Shown here in pieces: positions 8,791 to 21,035 of a stretch of DNA of 64,000 nt. Under the pieces are notes generated by a model, which was given only the letters and a program-made list of their open reading frames with translations, searched no databases and was not told where the DNA came from. The DNA is taken from positions 13,602,147 through 13,666,146 of the forward strand of contig NC_133238.1 in the NCBI RefSeq assembly GCF_040436345.1, given 5' to 3'. Made by a program: the position numbers and the translations under genes. Source of the stretch: Pagrus major (lineage: Eukaryota; Chordata; Actinopteri; Spariformes; Sparidae). Positions within the stretch are counted from its first letter, which is position 1. Every line of letters begins with the position of its first letter.

Positions 8791-9220
8791 TAATGTGGAT
8801 GTGCCTTGCCTACACGGAGCTGCAGTAAAGTTTTATCTACAACGGTGTATGCTTGTGTACCTGCCTTTTAACTGTTTACGTTGTCTCACCACAAAACATC
8901 TTATCAACAATTGATTTAAAACTCACCTGTCCTGAACACCAGGGGCCTCATGTACTAAGACTTGCGTGGATTTCCTACTGAAACATGGCGTACGCTAGAA
9001 TCCAGAAACTGTCGTACGCACAAAAAAAATCAGATGTATCAAAGTGTGCGTACGCATGGATCCAAGCACTTTTCCTTTGTACATCCCAATCAACGTAGAA
9101 TTGAGCGCACATGTAGAAGTGCTAAACCCCTCCCTGTCCACGCCCCCATTTAAATATGCAAATCAATTTAAATAGGGCCTGCACCGGGGATTCCCCTCTC
9201 TGCACCGCCAGATTTACACC

Positions 9221-9413
9221 ATGAGTAAAGGGAAGAAGCGCAACTTCACCGAGTCTGAGCTCGAAACGTTATTAAATGAAGTCGAGACACGAAGATCTGT
9301 ATTATTTGGGCCTCTCGTCAGGGATAAACACCAAAAAAAAGAAATGTGAGTGGGAGCTTGTGTGTGAGGCAGTGAACGCTGTGGGGTCGGAGCAGCGCAC
9401 ACTCACTGGAAAA
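9221..9413 (+). pseudogene. Harbinger Myb/SANT-like DNA-binding protein remnant
   Basis: ATG at 9221 starts MSKGKKRNFTESELETLL, typical of the Myb/SANT-like partner protein of Harbinger elements. The frame is then lost. It continues one frame over as LSSGINTKKKKCEWELVCEA and NAVGSEQRTLTGKK. A single frameshift near 9310 explains this. The remainder dissolves into AAT/AT repeats, so the gene is truncated as well as frameshifted. Confidence 0.75.
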
Positions 9414-9459
9414 AAAATAAATAATAATAATAATAATATATATATATATATATATATAT

Positions 9460-9497
<38 letters not shown>

Positions 9498-9797
9498 TAC
9501 CTTTAGTGGGGACAAACAGAAGGACAAAACAACTTCATTACAAGGATTGACAAGACTGATCGCACTTATATTAATGACTGCAGAAGTGCGCCGTGGCTAC
9601 TGCAGTGTGACATTTCCAACTTTACGCATGCGTTCATTGACACAAATACTGAACACAAGGAGACAATAAAGGGCTTGTTAGACAGCTCTGCCGCTCTATT
9701 TTCACCAGGGAAAAACAAATGCATATATTTGAATGCACGTGCCCAAATGGGCATTGTGCTGGTTTACATTCGGGGCTCAATTAAACGGATACATTAT

Positions 9798-10250
9798 TTA
9801 ATCACCGGGAAGCCACCCATCGCGCACCGTGCCAGCCTCCAGCCTGTTACCAACCATGCTATTGGTAAGAATGAAGGAGTCATGCGTTGAACCAGGCCAC
9901 CATGCCACGATGTTGGTGAGCTGCATTTGCGCATCACATATTATTTGAACATCAATTGAATGAAAATGTTTCCTGTTGACACAAACAAATTTACGGACAC
10001 CGGCTCTTGCTGCAAATTGCGCTTTAATGTTGGCCTGTTCAACAGCATTGGGAATTTGATGTACCTGGATGACATTCTTACGATCCCAATTCAGCTCCAG
10101 TAACACTGGCCTCGGCAACCTAAAACGACTCTTGAGCCAGTTGTCGTCATTTGCCAACAGATCTTCCCGTTCTCTAAACACCCTCTCACGTCTGACATTA
10201 CCATTTGCGATGTCTTCTAACAAGGCCAAGGCTGCCATTGTTAATGCCAT
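9798..10250 (-). pseudogene. Harbinger transposase (HARBI1/DDE_4-like), truncated
   Basis: The frame encodes ENDDNWLKSRFRLPRP-like N-terminal sequence (ANDDNWLKSRFRLPRP here), then VCVNRKHFHSIDVQIICDA and WWPGSTHDSFILTNS, followed by GWLPGD. This is the order of the DDE_4 family: first catalytic Asp in the SIDVQ/CDA region and the HD motif in GSTHDS. Between LNWDRKN and the IQVHQIPNAVEQ segment a large part of the normal protein is missing, and the C-terminal acidic residue is absent. The copy is therefore not autonomous. Confidence 0.85.
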
Positions 10251-10570
10251 TTTTTCATCACTTTGCGCATGCTTTTATATCCATCCATATGATTGCAAAC
10301 ACGTGTGTGTTAATTGTCCATTAATGTGTCTCTGATGTGCACATTACTCTGAGGACTAATTGTTTTCACATAATTAACAGTTTCCCAGCATCACCTCAAC
10401 GTGTCGCCAAAGGAACAATAGCTGTAGAAACGTGCGTACGCCAGCCATGAAGCTGGCGTGGGGCACCGCACATTTCCACGGTCATTTCACTTTTGATACA
10501 TCTGACCGTTGGCGTGGAAAATGACGTACGCCACGTTTTTGTGCGTACGCAACATTGATACATGAGGCCC

Positions 10571-10920
10571 CAGGCCTGGAGTCAGGAGGCACCTACCAGC
10601 TCATTCCAGCAGGGGTCCTTCTTTCACCATTTGAGTCATCCTTCCTTACCTTAATACTGCTCTCCTCAGGCCTCACAGGCAAATCTGCAGGCAACCTAAA
10701 AACAACAACAAAAAAACAACACAAAAAAACAATACCCAATTGATCAAATACCTACCTGTCCTGAACACCAGGGCTGCAGTCAGGAGGCACCTACCAGCTA
10801 AATCCAGCAGGGGTCCTCCTTTCACCATTCTGGCTATTTTTCACCTTGATCCTGCTCTCCTCAGGCTTCACAGGCCAGTCTGCAGGCTCTCCTAAAAAAC
10901 AAAAAAACAGAAAAAACAAA
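10571..10920. repeat. About 198-bp unit, two tandem copies
   Basis: The phrase CAGGAGGCACCTACCAGCT recurs at 10583 and 10781. Surrounding sequence (CCTGTCCTGAACACCAGG, then AGCAGGGGTCC, TTTCACCATT, CTGCTCTCCTCAGGC, then A-rich CAA tracts) matches through most of the unit. The Harbinger element landed in the CCTGAACACCAGG part of one copy, since that phrase also precedes its left end. Confidence 0.75.
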
Positions 10921-11075
10921 TTGCACACTTCATGTGGTGGGACAACTGTTACTCATGTATATACTTACCTTTTTGTGTTTCACAGGCATTAAAGTACACA
11001 TCTGCACTTATGCACAAACCGATGGTACCCTGACTTCCTAACCCCAAAACCCCGCTCTCACCTCTCACCACACAT

Positions 11076-11108
<33 letters not shown>

Positions 11109-12398
11109 CTACACAGATGTGGACAACAGCTGGTTCTTCCTTGTTGCCCGTGCACCCAAACCTCTTCAAGTAACTAAAACACAATCATCTCCTCCCCTAA
11201 CCCTAACCCCTTATTAGATTCAAGTACCCCTACTGAAGTGCGTTTATCCCTATGCCCTCACCCCCCTAACCCTCTTTTCATAGGTATGTATAGACTCCAA
11301 ATGACTTGAAACGTGCTCCTAAGCATGTTCTGGAGAACATTTTTTACAAAACACTTTGTCACATTTTCACTCGCTCCCATTAACTTGAATGGGAAAACTT
11401 CAAACGCTCATAACTCCGGAACCCAAGGTCAGAGACACTTGCAACCTTGATCCGTCGGATGGTTTGTGAGGGCGCTGAACACACCAGTCTTGGTACCGAG
11501 TCTCTACGACCTTCGTTCCCAAGATATCCAAACACCGCACCGGAAGTGAGGTAGCTCCGGAATGGAAGCTCGTACACACTCGGGGACCGTGTCAGCGCAT
11601 TCGTTTGTTTGAGTGAAGACATACAACGACGTTCCGGTTAATTATTTATTTAGAATTGTATCATTAAGCAAGCATGATCATGGATCTTTCTCTGTTAAAC
11701 AAATCACAGTCAGCGGATTGCTGTTACTCTGTAACCCGTCGCCCAGAAAAAGGATGCATATATTCACATTACAATAACAGTTATATTTTGCTGTTGAGGT
11801 GTTATAACTTCTCATTGGTCAAAAAGGTGAGGAGGCCGTGGTTTAGACTTGGCTCTCCTTTCGTTGGTGCACAGGCTGGTCCCAGCCTCTTGGCATCACG
11901 ATTTCTCCAATCCGTGAAGACATCGCCCTGTGGAAAAACCCTGCCTCTTCCTGTTCTCTTCCTGTCTCATCCTGCACTGCTCTGCACTACTTTTGAATTT
12001 CTCTAAGTCACACTTGCTATCGGTCCACAGACAGATACCGCTCACCACAAGGTCATCATGTGTGGGGAACATTATTACAGAGACAAAGGCAGCTGTGTTC
12101 TCTCTCTCTCATCCTGGCTTGTTTCTCCAATGTCTTAACCCTTCATAACATGGGGTCAATGCTTGTATCACTCTCATTAATCAACAGGATAAGTACAGCT
12201 CTATGTGCAGCTCAAAAAAGGACATCATTAAGTAAAAAATTATTGTATCTCAACAACGGCACAGTTGGAACGCCCATGCACAACTATGGGGGGGTAGGAC
12301 TTGGTTTCAACTCTCTACAACATTCCTATAAACACTTATTCAAAAAAGTATGATCCTCAAAAGTATAATCGTGGCTATTACCCCTTAACCTACAGAGA
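10921..12398. other. Unassigned region between Harbinger and PLE copy C coding part
   Basis: No protein-like frame is seen. It contains a (CA)n tract (11079-11111) and a weak CCCTAACCCC block (11195-11275). Positions 11285-11640 resemble a decayed interspersed repeat (CATAACTCCGGAACC, AACTTGAATGGGAAAA) of unknown family. Confidence 0.4.
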
Positions 12399-14027
12399 AT
12401 GACACAGACTTTGTCGACCTTAATAAAGCCAGCAGTGCCCATTGATAGCACAATGACACTAATTGAAGCTAATGCTAAGAAGTTGGCTTGCACCACTATT
12501 GTAGGAGCCGTGTTTTATTTATAAACACCTATACCACCAAGGAAAGGACTAGTCACTACAACTATGTTCATCTTCAGACATGATTACACTGACATGATTG
12601 ACAAAGAAATTCAGACCCTGATTGGCCTACCAAACCCTGACTGGAATCAGCCCTTTGAGATAGCCAAAAGCTGGGCCAGACGTAATCTAGGCAGACGACT
12701 GCTATCTGACACAGTGGACCGTGCGGAGGCCGTCCTCGTTGCCAGAATGACACACAGGGATCAATTTGACGCCCCTGAACCAACAGATGTTGAGACAGTG
12801 CCCCCACCCACTGACCAAGCACCTGACTCAGACGAGATTAACACGCTCGTGACTCAGACTCGCACCACAACACGGGGGAGGGAGACACTGACTCCTTTGA
12901 CTACAGTTGCAGCGGCAACCCCACAAGTAAACAGACAGACTGTCATCACGGCTGAGATTCACCCACCACCACCCACGACAGAGTTGCGACAACAAACAAC
13001 GATCTCCAAACCAACAACCAGAAGACCAGCACCTTCGCTCGTCTCCAGGAAAGCTGCATCCACAATGACTGACATCAGAGGAGGTTGGTGACTGGACCTA
13101 CAGGTGGAGCAGGAGGGCATCTCACCCACCCCTCCTCCGCGTCCACATATTGACAGAGACATCCAGCAGACCGCATCGAAGGAGCAGAGGATGAAACGCA
13201 CCCCGAGCTTCAGAGCTAGCAACCAGGAGAGACCCAACTCTCTCCAACCTGCTCCGCCGCCCCCCACCACATCAACGCCAGGAGGGTCGGTTACAATTGT
13301 GGACCTCAGGGAAACTGAGCTTTCCACTCTGCGGAGCAGCCCCCAGACTGCAGGCCGCAGTGCTCCAGGAGGGAAAGGCGATCTATCAGCAACAAGGATG
13401 GTCACCACCAAAATTCATGGTACAGAACAAAGACAGATTGATTTCACTACATCCACCACATCCACAACACCACTCAGACCAACACGCAGACCTATCAAAC
13501 ACATTAACACAACCAACAAGATGAAGGACTGGAACCTCAGCATCAGACAAAAATGACTCATTGTTGGTGACTCGAATGTGGCCAGATTCCCACCTTTTCA
13601 AATACACGACCTACAGATAGACAGTTTTCCTGGTGCCACCTTTAGACACGCAGAGGCAATATTAAGTAAGAACACTGTGGACACCTCTGTTGAGATTGTT
13701 GTACTGTCTTTCGGCCTGAATAACAGGGGCCAGAAAACCCGCCAGACTACTGTCAAACAAATGCAGGCGGCCATGAGAGTGGCGAAACAGAAATTCACAC
13801 AGGCCATGATTTGGGTCCCACTAATTAACTTCTCCAGGTCCCTCCCACACCAGGAGCAGACTAACCTGCACGATCTCAACATGTACATCATAAATAACTA
13901 TGACTTTATTCCAGAACTTCCCAGGACCCAGTTCTCCACGGAGAGGGACACCATACACTGGACCCACAACACGGCCTCCCGCATGCTGCAACATTGGGCC
14001 CAGCATCTAAAATGGAGGTGCCCGTGA
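12399..14027 (+). pseudogene. PLE copy C: SGNH-hydrolase-like protein, broken by three in-frame stops
   Basis: One frame runs from ATG 12399 (MTQTLSTLIKPAVP) to TGA 14025, interrupted only by TAA 12522, TGA 13089 and TGA 13554. The C-terminal part matches copy A block by block: LIVGDSNVARFPPF, FPGATFRHAEAI, LSFGLNNRGQK, INFSRSLP and ERDTIHWTHNTA. The TGA at 13554 stands where copy A has TGG (KKWLIIGD), so it is a point mutation. Upstream of the domain is a long Thr/Pro/Arg-rich linker (about 12780-13540). The last 16 nt overlap ATG 14012 of the RT frame in the -1 register, as in copy A. Confidence 0.8.
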
Positions 14028-14652
14028 ACCTGCCCACACAGGAGGGCAGAACAAAGTTAACAAAACACAAGTTAACTCAGGAGGAATTCACTCTATTAAA
14101 CAGAGGTTTGAATTTTATTCCTACTAAGGGTAGTAATAAAAATATCAATGAACAAACGGGATATGACTTACAACAATATCATAGGAAACTAAAACTAGCG
14201 GCGTATTTTGAACATAAAAAGGACTCTGATCCTCCACCATTTACTCCAAGATCAGAGTGGTCTCCCCCAGATGCACAGCTGCCACCTGAAATTCTCAAAA
14301 TCATCAAAACTAACATCCACTACTTTCATCAGAAATTCAAAATTTGCAGAGTATAACCAAATCTGAATAAAAACAAAGTGGAAGCTCTCCAATCACTACG
14401 ACAAAATAGGAATATTATTATAAAACCTGCGGATAAGGGCAGTGCAGCTGTCATCATGGACAGAGATGAATATTTGTGGGAAGGATACAGACAGTTGAGT
14501 CACCCAAATAATTATACTAAATTGGACAAACCTATTTACTTGCAAACCATCCCCCTGGTGGCAAAAATTGTGGGCAAATTACATGAAAAAAAGTTTATTA
14601 AATTTAAACAGAAGACCCACTTAATGGGCAAACAAGAACCTAGGCCAAGATT

Positions 14653-17600
14653 ATTAGGGCCCGAGCAGGGAACCTGCGAGGTCCCTATTGTAATTGTAGT
14701 GATTATTAGGGCCCGAGCAGGGAACCTGCGAGGACCCTATTGTTTTTGTAGTGATTATTATTATTTTTTGTTATTTTTCTTCTTCCCAAATGATCGCATT
14801 TTTCACTGCCTGAACATACCCCAAAACTCATCAAACTTGGAATATATGTCACACCTGGTGAAAAATTTTATAATCTGTTGTCGTTGTGAATTTTCATCAC
14901 TAGGTGGCGCTATAATCAAGGAAAGTGTGTTTTGGTTAATAACTCCCACATACTTTGTCGCACATTCAAAAACCTTATATCCACGCATTCAGTGAATTGT
15001 GCTGAATCTCCTGATATAGGCCACGCCCATTTCCGCCTACCGTTTTTTTTCGCTAGCTCGCGAAATGTTGAAAACCTACTTTTTCGAACTCCTCCCAGGC
15101 AATTTCACCAATTTGCACCAAACTTTGCCCACAGCATCTGGGGATGCTCCTGGCAAAAAGTTATTAAAAGAATTTTGATATGCCAAAGAATACTCAAGTT
15201 ATTAAATAACAACTTCCTGCAGATTTCGTTCCAAACAGGAAGTGTTGCATATCTCCACATTGGTGTGTCCGAATGACGTGAAACTCAGGATACTACTTCC
15301 CCATGAACCCCTAAGGCTCTGTGCAAAATCTTGGCCCATGACAACTAGGTGGCGCTATTTAAATTGAAGTATTTTATATCTCGACAGTGGTTGGTCGGAT
15401 TAACACACAACTTGGTACACTCATTGCCACTGGCCACCTGAGGAGAACTGATGAAGGTGTTACCGATCTGACACTAGATGGCGCTCTGGTGGCAGTTTCA
15501 TTTTATAATTGGCACTGTGCCCACACCATAACACTTATGGATATGAAACTGATTGGGGTGGTATAGACTGGCCCCTGTAACTCACACACCAAAAATCACC
15601 AGCAGGTGGCGCTATTATCAAGAAAAAACATTTTCTGCTAATTACTCCCACATAATATGGTGCACATTGTTAAACATTGTATCTACATGTTCCCTGAATA
15701 CAGCCGAACAGTGTGATGTAGGCCACGCCCACGTTCGCACTGAATTTCCATTTGCAAATTCGCCAAATGTCGCAAACCTACTTTTTCGAACTCCTCCCAG
15801 GCAATTTTTCCAATTTGCACCAAACTTTGCACGCAGCATCTCTGGACCCTCTTGACAAAAAGTTATTAAAAGAAATGTGCTAGTCCACAGAACGGCCAAA
15901 ATATAAAACAACAATTTCCTGCGCATTGTGGTCAAACAGACATTCTTGTGTATCTTGATGAAATACAGTCCGATGAACACAAAACTTTTGCCAATTGTGT
16001 TTCATGGCACGATGAGCATTTCTACAAAATTTCGTGCAAATCGACCAATAGGTGGTGCTTTTATTGCTAAATGACGAAATTACAGCTTCACTGCCTTCAC
16101 TTTCATTTCCTCAATGGAAGTTGTTGCAAGTACAAGCCCCGACAGCAGCATGTCACGACAGCAGCATGTCACGACGGCAGCATGTCACGACGGCAGCATG
16201 CCGCGACAGCAGCACGCCCCGACCCGCGTGGACTGCGAGGGCCCGTTCATCGCTGCTTGCAGCTTTAATTATTATTATTTTTTTTTTTTTTTTTCTTCTG
16301 ACGAAATGATCGCATTTTTCACTGCCTGAACATACCCCAAAACTCATCAAACTTGGAATATAGATCAGACCTGGCGAAAAATTTTATAATCTGTTGTCAT
16401 TGTGAATTTCCACCACTAGGTGGCGCTATAATCAAGGAAAGTGTGTTTTGGCTAATAACTCCCGCATACTTTGTCGCACATTCAAAAACCTTATATCCAC
16501 GCGTTCAGTGATTTGTGCTGAATCTCCTGATATAGGCCACGCCCATTTCCGCCTACCGTTTTTTTTCGCTAGCTGGCGAAATGTCGAAAACCTACTTTTT
16601 CGAACTCCTCCCAGGCAATTTCACCGATTTGCACGAAACTTTGCACACAGCATCTGTGGACCCTTCTGACAAAAAGTTATTAAAAGAATTTTGATACACC
16701 AAAGAATATTCAAGTTATTAAATAACAACTTCCTGTGGAATCGGGTCACAACAGGAAGTGCTGCATATCTCCACATTGGTGCGTCCAAATGACGTGAAAC
16801 TCAGGATACTACTTCCCCATGAGCCCCTAAGGCTCTGTGCAAAATCTTGGCCCATGACCAATAGGTGGCGCTATTTAAATTGAAGTATTTTATATCTCGA
16901 CATCGGTTGGTCGGATTAACACAAAACTTGGTACACTGATTGCCAATGTCCTCCTGAGGTTAACTGATGAAGGTGTTACCGATCTGACACTAGGTGGCGC
17001 TCTGGTGGCAGTTTCATTTTATAATTGGCACTGTGCCCACACCATAACACTTATGGATATGAAACTGATTGGGGTGGTATAGACTGGCCCCTGTAACTCA
17101 CACACCAAAAATGACCAGCAGGTGGCGCTATTATCAAGAAAAAACGTTTTTTGCTAATTACTCCCACATAATATGGTGCACATTGTTAAACATTATGTCT
17201 ATATGTTCCCTGAATACAGCGGAACAGTGTGAGTAGGCCACGCCCACGTTCGCACTGAATTTCCATTTGCAAATTCGCCAAATGTCGCAAACCTACTTTT
17301 TCGAACTCCTCCCAGGAAATTTTTCCAATTTGCACCAAACTTTGCACGCAGCATCTCTGGACCCTCCTGACAAAAAGTTATTAAAAGAAATGTGCTAGTC
17401 CACAGAACGCCCAAAATATACAACAACAATTTCCTGCGCATTGTGGTCAAACAGACATTCTTGTGTATCTTGATGAAATACAGTCCGATGAACACAAAAC
17501 TTTTGGCAATTGTGTTCCATGGCACGATGAGCATTTCTACAAAATTTCGTGCAAATCGACCAATAGGTGGCGCTTTTATTGCTAAATGACGAAATGACAG

Positions 17601-17766
17601 CTTCACTGCCTTCACTTTCATTTCCTCAATGGAAGTTGTTGCAAGTACAAGCCCCGACAGCAGCATGTCACGACGGCAGCATGTAACGACGGCAGCATGC
17701 CGCGACGGCAGCACGCCCCGACCCGCGTGGACTGCGAGGGCCCGTTCATCGCTGCTTGCAGCTTTA
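14653..17766. mobile_element. Non-coding interspersed element, two tandem ~1.5-kb units, inserted in PLE RT
   Basis: The insertion begins ATTAGGGCCCGAGCAGGG and ends CTGCTTGCAGCTTTA. Removing it restores the RT reading phase, and ATT on both sides (14650-14652 and 17767-17769) fits a 3-bp target duplication. Inside, two units share most of their length: GATCGCATTTTTCACTGCC occurs at 14790 and 16307, a period of about 1517. The header GGGCCCGAGCAGGG occurs twice at the left (14656 and 14707). Each unit ends in a CGACGGCAGCATG minisatellite and GAGGGCCCGTTCATCGCTGC. I recognise this as a common fish repeat style but cannot name its class; no transposase is present. Confidence 0.75.
16136..16225. 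repeat. CACGACGGCAGCATGT minisatellite (second set at 17651-17725)
   Basis: About five copies of a 15-16-bp unit, AGCATGTCACGACGGC with variants, sit near the 3' end of each large tandem unit. They are an internal variable tract of the inserted element, not a separate insertion. Confidence 0.75.
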
Positions 17767-19343
17767 ATTTTATATGCTTCCTAAAATTCATAAAGATCCT
17801 GACAAATGGAGCAAACCATATGAAATCCCACCGGGAAGGCTGATCGTCTCTGAATGCAGCAGCGAGACACATCATACGGCTGAGTACTTTGATTATTATT
17901 TAAATCCATTATCTATTAAACATGAAAGCTATATTAAGGACACCTATGACTTTGTGGAGAAAGTTAAAAAACTGCACGTACCTCTAAATTATTTCCTATT
18001 TACGGTGGATATTGATAGCTTGTATACTAATATTGATATTGCAGAGGGTATTCAGACAATAAAAAACATTTTTCTCAAAAATCCTGACTCTAAAAGGCCA
18101 GAAAAAAAGCTCTTAAAATTCTTAGATATCAATCTGACTCACAATGATTTCGAATTCAATGGAGAATATTTTCTCCAGATTAAAGGCACTGCGATGGGAA
18201 AGACATTTGCCCCCGCATATGCGAATATTTTTATGGCTGAGTGGGAACACTCAGCCTTACAAACCTGTTCCAAAAAACCCCTTTATTATTTCAGATTTCT
18301 TGATGACATCTGGGGAGTCTGGCCCCACAGCAGAACAGATTTTGATACCTTTTTGCATACACTTAATAATCATAATCCATCAATCAAATTCTAAGCTACG
18401 ATTGACTCTAATTCAGTTGACTTTTGGGACACCTCCACTTATAAAAGTACAGACTTTGATAAAACATATCAATTGGACATCAACATTTTCTTTAAGGAGA
18501 CAGACACACATGCCCTGCTCTTTAAAACGAGCTATCACCCAAAGCATACATATGCTGGTTTAGTGAAATCACAATTATTGAGATTCCATAGAGTGTGTAC
18601 CAGAAAAGAGGATTTCAAACAAGCTACAAAAATATTTTCTCCACTTTGGTCACTAGGGGGTACTCTCGCTCCTTTCTTAGGAAATCCTTTAAGACTTTCC
18701 AGCAGGTGAAGCCCATTGAGGTCTCCTCTTTGCTCCCAGTAATAACAACATACTCTCCATCTAAACTAATTAGAGAGATTAAAAGCAACTTTTTGGATAA
18801 TTTAAAAGGTACTCAGCTAATACAAGATCATAAAATCATTGCTGCATACAGGAAAAATAGGAATCTAAAGGAACATTTAGTTCACGCAAAAATAAAACCA
18901 TTAGGAAACCCTCAGATCCAGACGACACGGGGAATTTTTTCAGCACTGCATCTGGGTGCGCAATCCACACAACCTAAATGTTTTTAAAACACAAACGGAT
19001 GGACATGTCAGGTCCAAAAACTGTGTCTATCTATTTTTTTGCCAGGAGTGCGGTGTTCAATATGTTGGTGAAACAAAAAACACAATACTAACAAGGTTCA
19101 CTCAACATAGATATAATATCTTAAGACAACGAGAGACACATACTCTTGTTGTACAACATTTTATCCAAGATAACTGGTCGAATCTCAGAGCCACACTCTT
19201 AGAATCCAATCCATGGTGGTCAACAGCACAGAGGAAGAGATGTGAAAGAATGTGGATAAGTTAGGAACATCCTTCAGGTCTGAATGAAAAATGTTATTAT
19301 GAAAAATAACTGTGTCATATCAGAGATGATGGCCTGTGCATTA

Positions 19344-19370
19344 AATTTCACCGCCTTTGGCGGTGAAATT
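19344..19370. other. Perfect 12-bp hairpin 3' of PLE copy C
   Basis: AATTTCACCGCC, loop TTT, GGCGGTGAAATT. It lies 80 nt after the truncated RT frame and 15 nt before a CCTAACCCTAACCC tract. It could be a 3' UTR structure recognised by the PLE reverse transcriptase or the end of another element. Copy A has no equivalent hairpin before its telomere-like tract. Confidence 0.6.
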
Positions 19371-21035
19371 CAAGTTTTTGTCTCACCTAACCCTAACCCT
19401 AGCCCTCTGAGCAGTCGGAAAACATATCTTTTTTTCTCGCTCACACCCCGGGAACACTAAAGACCGGGCACCTCTGGGGTGGCACTCATCCCTATACCCC
19501 GTCTGTAAAAAGGAGAATTAGCTCTGGTTGAGTTCTGTGAGATGCTAATATACAGGTGCAGCTCTACAATGTTTAAGTTAAGTCACTAACGACACTGTTG
19601 ACTGTGTCGTCTTTATAATGATGCACTTTCACAGTCTAATATTTCATTAGTTTGCTGACAAACTGAGACTTTGTCACAATGAAAATGTATCCTTTATAAT
19701 CAAAGATGCAAAACAAAATACACCAAATCAATATATTCTGCTGGGATACATCTTTTCCTCTTTATATTGTCAATCCACATCATGTAAATGTATCCTCCTG
19801 TCAGAAACGTACCTGGGTGGACAGAATAGCTCTGAACATTGGCCACCAGATGGAGCCAAATGGATGCCGTCTACTGTAATGGCTGCATTCGTCGATTTCT
19901 TTAACAGTCTCCTCCAGGGTTACTCATTCTTTCTCTTTTACAATTTATTCTGATTTAGTTTTAATAATCTAAAAATTTTTCCCGTCTAGTTTGTACACTT
20001 CAACAAAAATCTTCTGTATTTGGTAAATTGTCTTTCTGAGCGAACCTGCAGTTTATCTTCAGTTGTTTTTTCTATGACATGATTAAAATTCACAGCCATG
20101 TTGGATGAAAAGTGGAAGAATCTTTTTCATTTGAAGGAAATGAAAGAGACAAACATTTGTTCATGACTGCTGTAAATAAAGTCAACACTTTCACCTGATT
20201 ATCAGTCTCATGTTACAACAAAGTGGACAACATGAAATATCTGAATGCTTCCTCGCAGTAAACATGTTAAACTTTCCACCGTCTCAGCTTCACTTTTCAA
20301 CACTTCAGACATAATTCATGACGTTGTTGAGTTTGTTCTGCACTGTGAAGACTCTCCTTTAAATACAGCTGCAGTGAGGACTTCCTGTTTGGTTTAAAAA
20401 TCTAACACAGTAGAGGAAAGTAAAAGACAACAGAAGAAGGCAGAAGACCGTAGAGGACAGTAGAAAGCATCAGGCGAAAGTGACATTACAGGAAATAAGA
20501 GGCGACAGGCTCTCAGGTGACTCTCAGGTGTGGTTTATGTCGGCGGTTAGTCTGATAGAAAACAGTCGGTAGCTTCAGTTCAGACAGGATTTTACATTCA
20601 GAGCCTTCAGACAAGAAAACATCACAGTCACATCAGCTGATCAGGTCACATGACCTCCTGTTTTCATCATGGCTGCTCTGATCAATCTTTAAATCTGTCA
20701 TGAGCTTGCAGCTGCTGCACTACATTCCCCACAATGCACCCTAACCATTACAGCCCACAGAAGGCTGCACACCTTTTCTTTTAGTGCCACCTGTTTCACA
20801 TCACAAGTTCACGCTGTATGACATCACACCTTCACGAAGTATGACATCACACCTTCAGCTGTGGTCTCATCATGACATTAAAAGAACATGTGTGCAATCT
20901 GAACGCAGCCAATCAGCCGTCATCTCTCAGCAGCTCAGTCATGTGACAGATCTTCTGCTGTGCAAAGGATTGTGGGTCCGAAGAGCCAGAGAAACATGCT
21001 GGCATCATACTGACAAGTAGACCCCCATGTGTTTT
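19371..21035. other. Intergenic, no gene recognised
   Basis: A short CCTAACCCTAACCCTAGCCC tract (19385-19405) is followed by about 1.6 kb of mostly unique AT-rich DNA. A small duplication, CATCACACCTTCA, occurs at 20823 and 20844. I see no conserved coding frame. Confidence 0.5.

Larger units (their letters stand above)
8943..10570. mobile_element. PIF/Harbinger DNA transposon, 1.6 kb, degenerate
   Basis: Terminal inverted repeats GGGCCTCATGTACTAA (left) and its near complement ending CATGAGGCCC (right) are flanked by CAG on both sides (8940-8942 and 10571-10573), a 3-bp target duplication. Both ends also carry subterminal GCGTACGC-type motifs (8990-9055 and 10430-10550). Inside are the two expected gene remnants, a Myb/SANT-like protein on plus and a DDE transposase on minus. 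An (AT)n tract sits at 9427-9496. Confidence 0.88.
14012..19264 (+). pseudogene. PLE copy C: reverse transcriptase/GIY-YIG protein, interrupted and frameshifted
   Basis: The N-terminal part (14012-14650) reads KLTQEEFTLLNRGLNFIP and IIIKPADKGSAAVI with a stop at 14354. A 3.1-kb insertion (14653-17766) splits the motif FYMLPKIHKDP. Downstream, TVDIDSLYTNID (motif A), KGTAMGKTFAPAYANIF (motif B) and FRFLDDIWGVW (motif C) are intact. A stop at 18392 and frame changes near 18650 and 18970 follow. The GIY-YIG module NCVYLFFCQECGVQYVGETKN survives at about 19020-19080. The product ends early (MWIS stop) relative to copy A. The copy is dead. Confidence 0.88.

Noticed and set aside
14378-14995. A 205-codon frame continuing past 14650
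   Set aside because: Only the part up to about 14650 is RT; the remainder is the inserted non-coding element read by chance.
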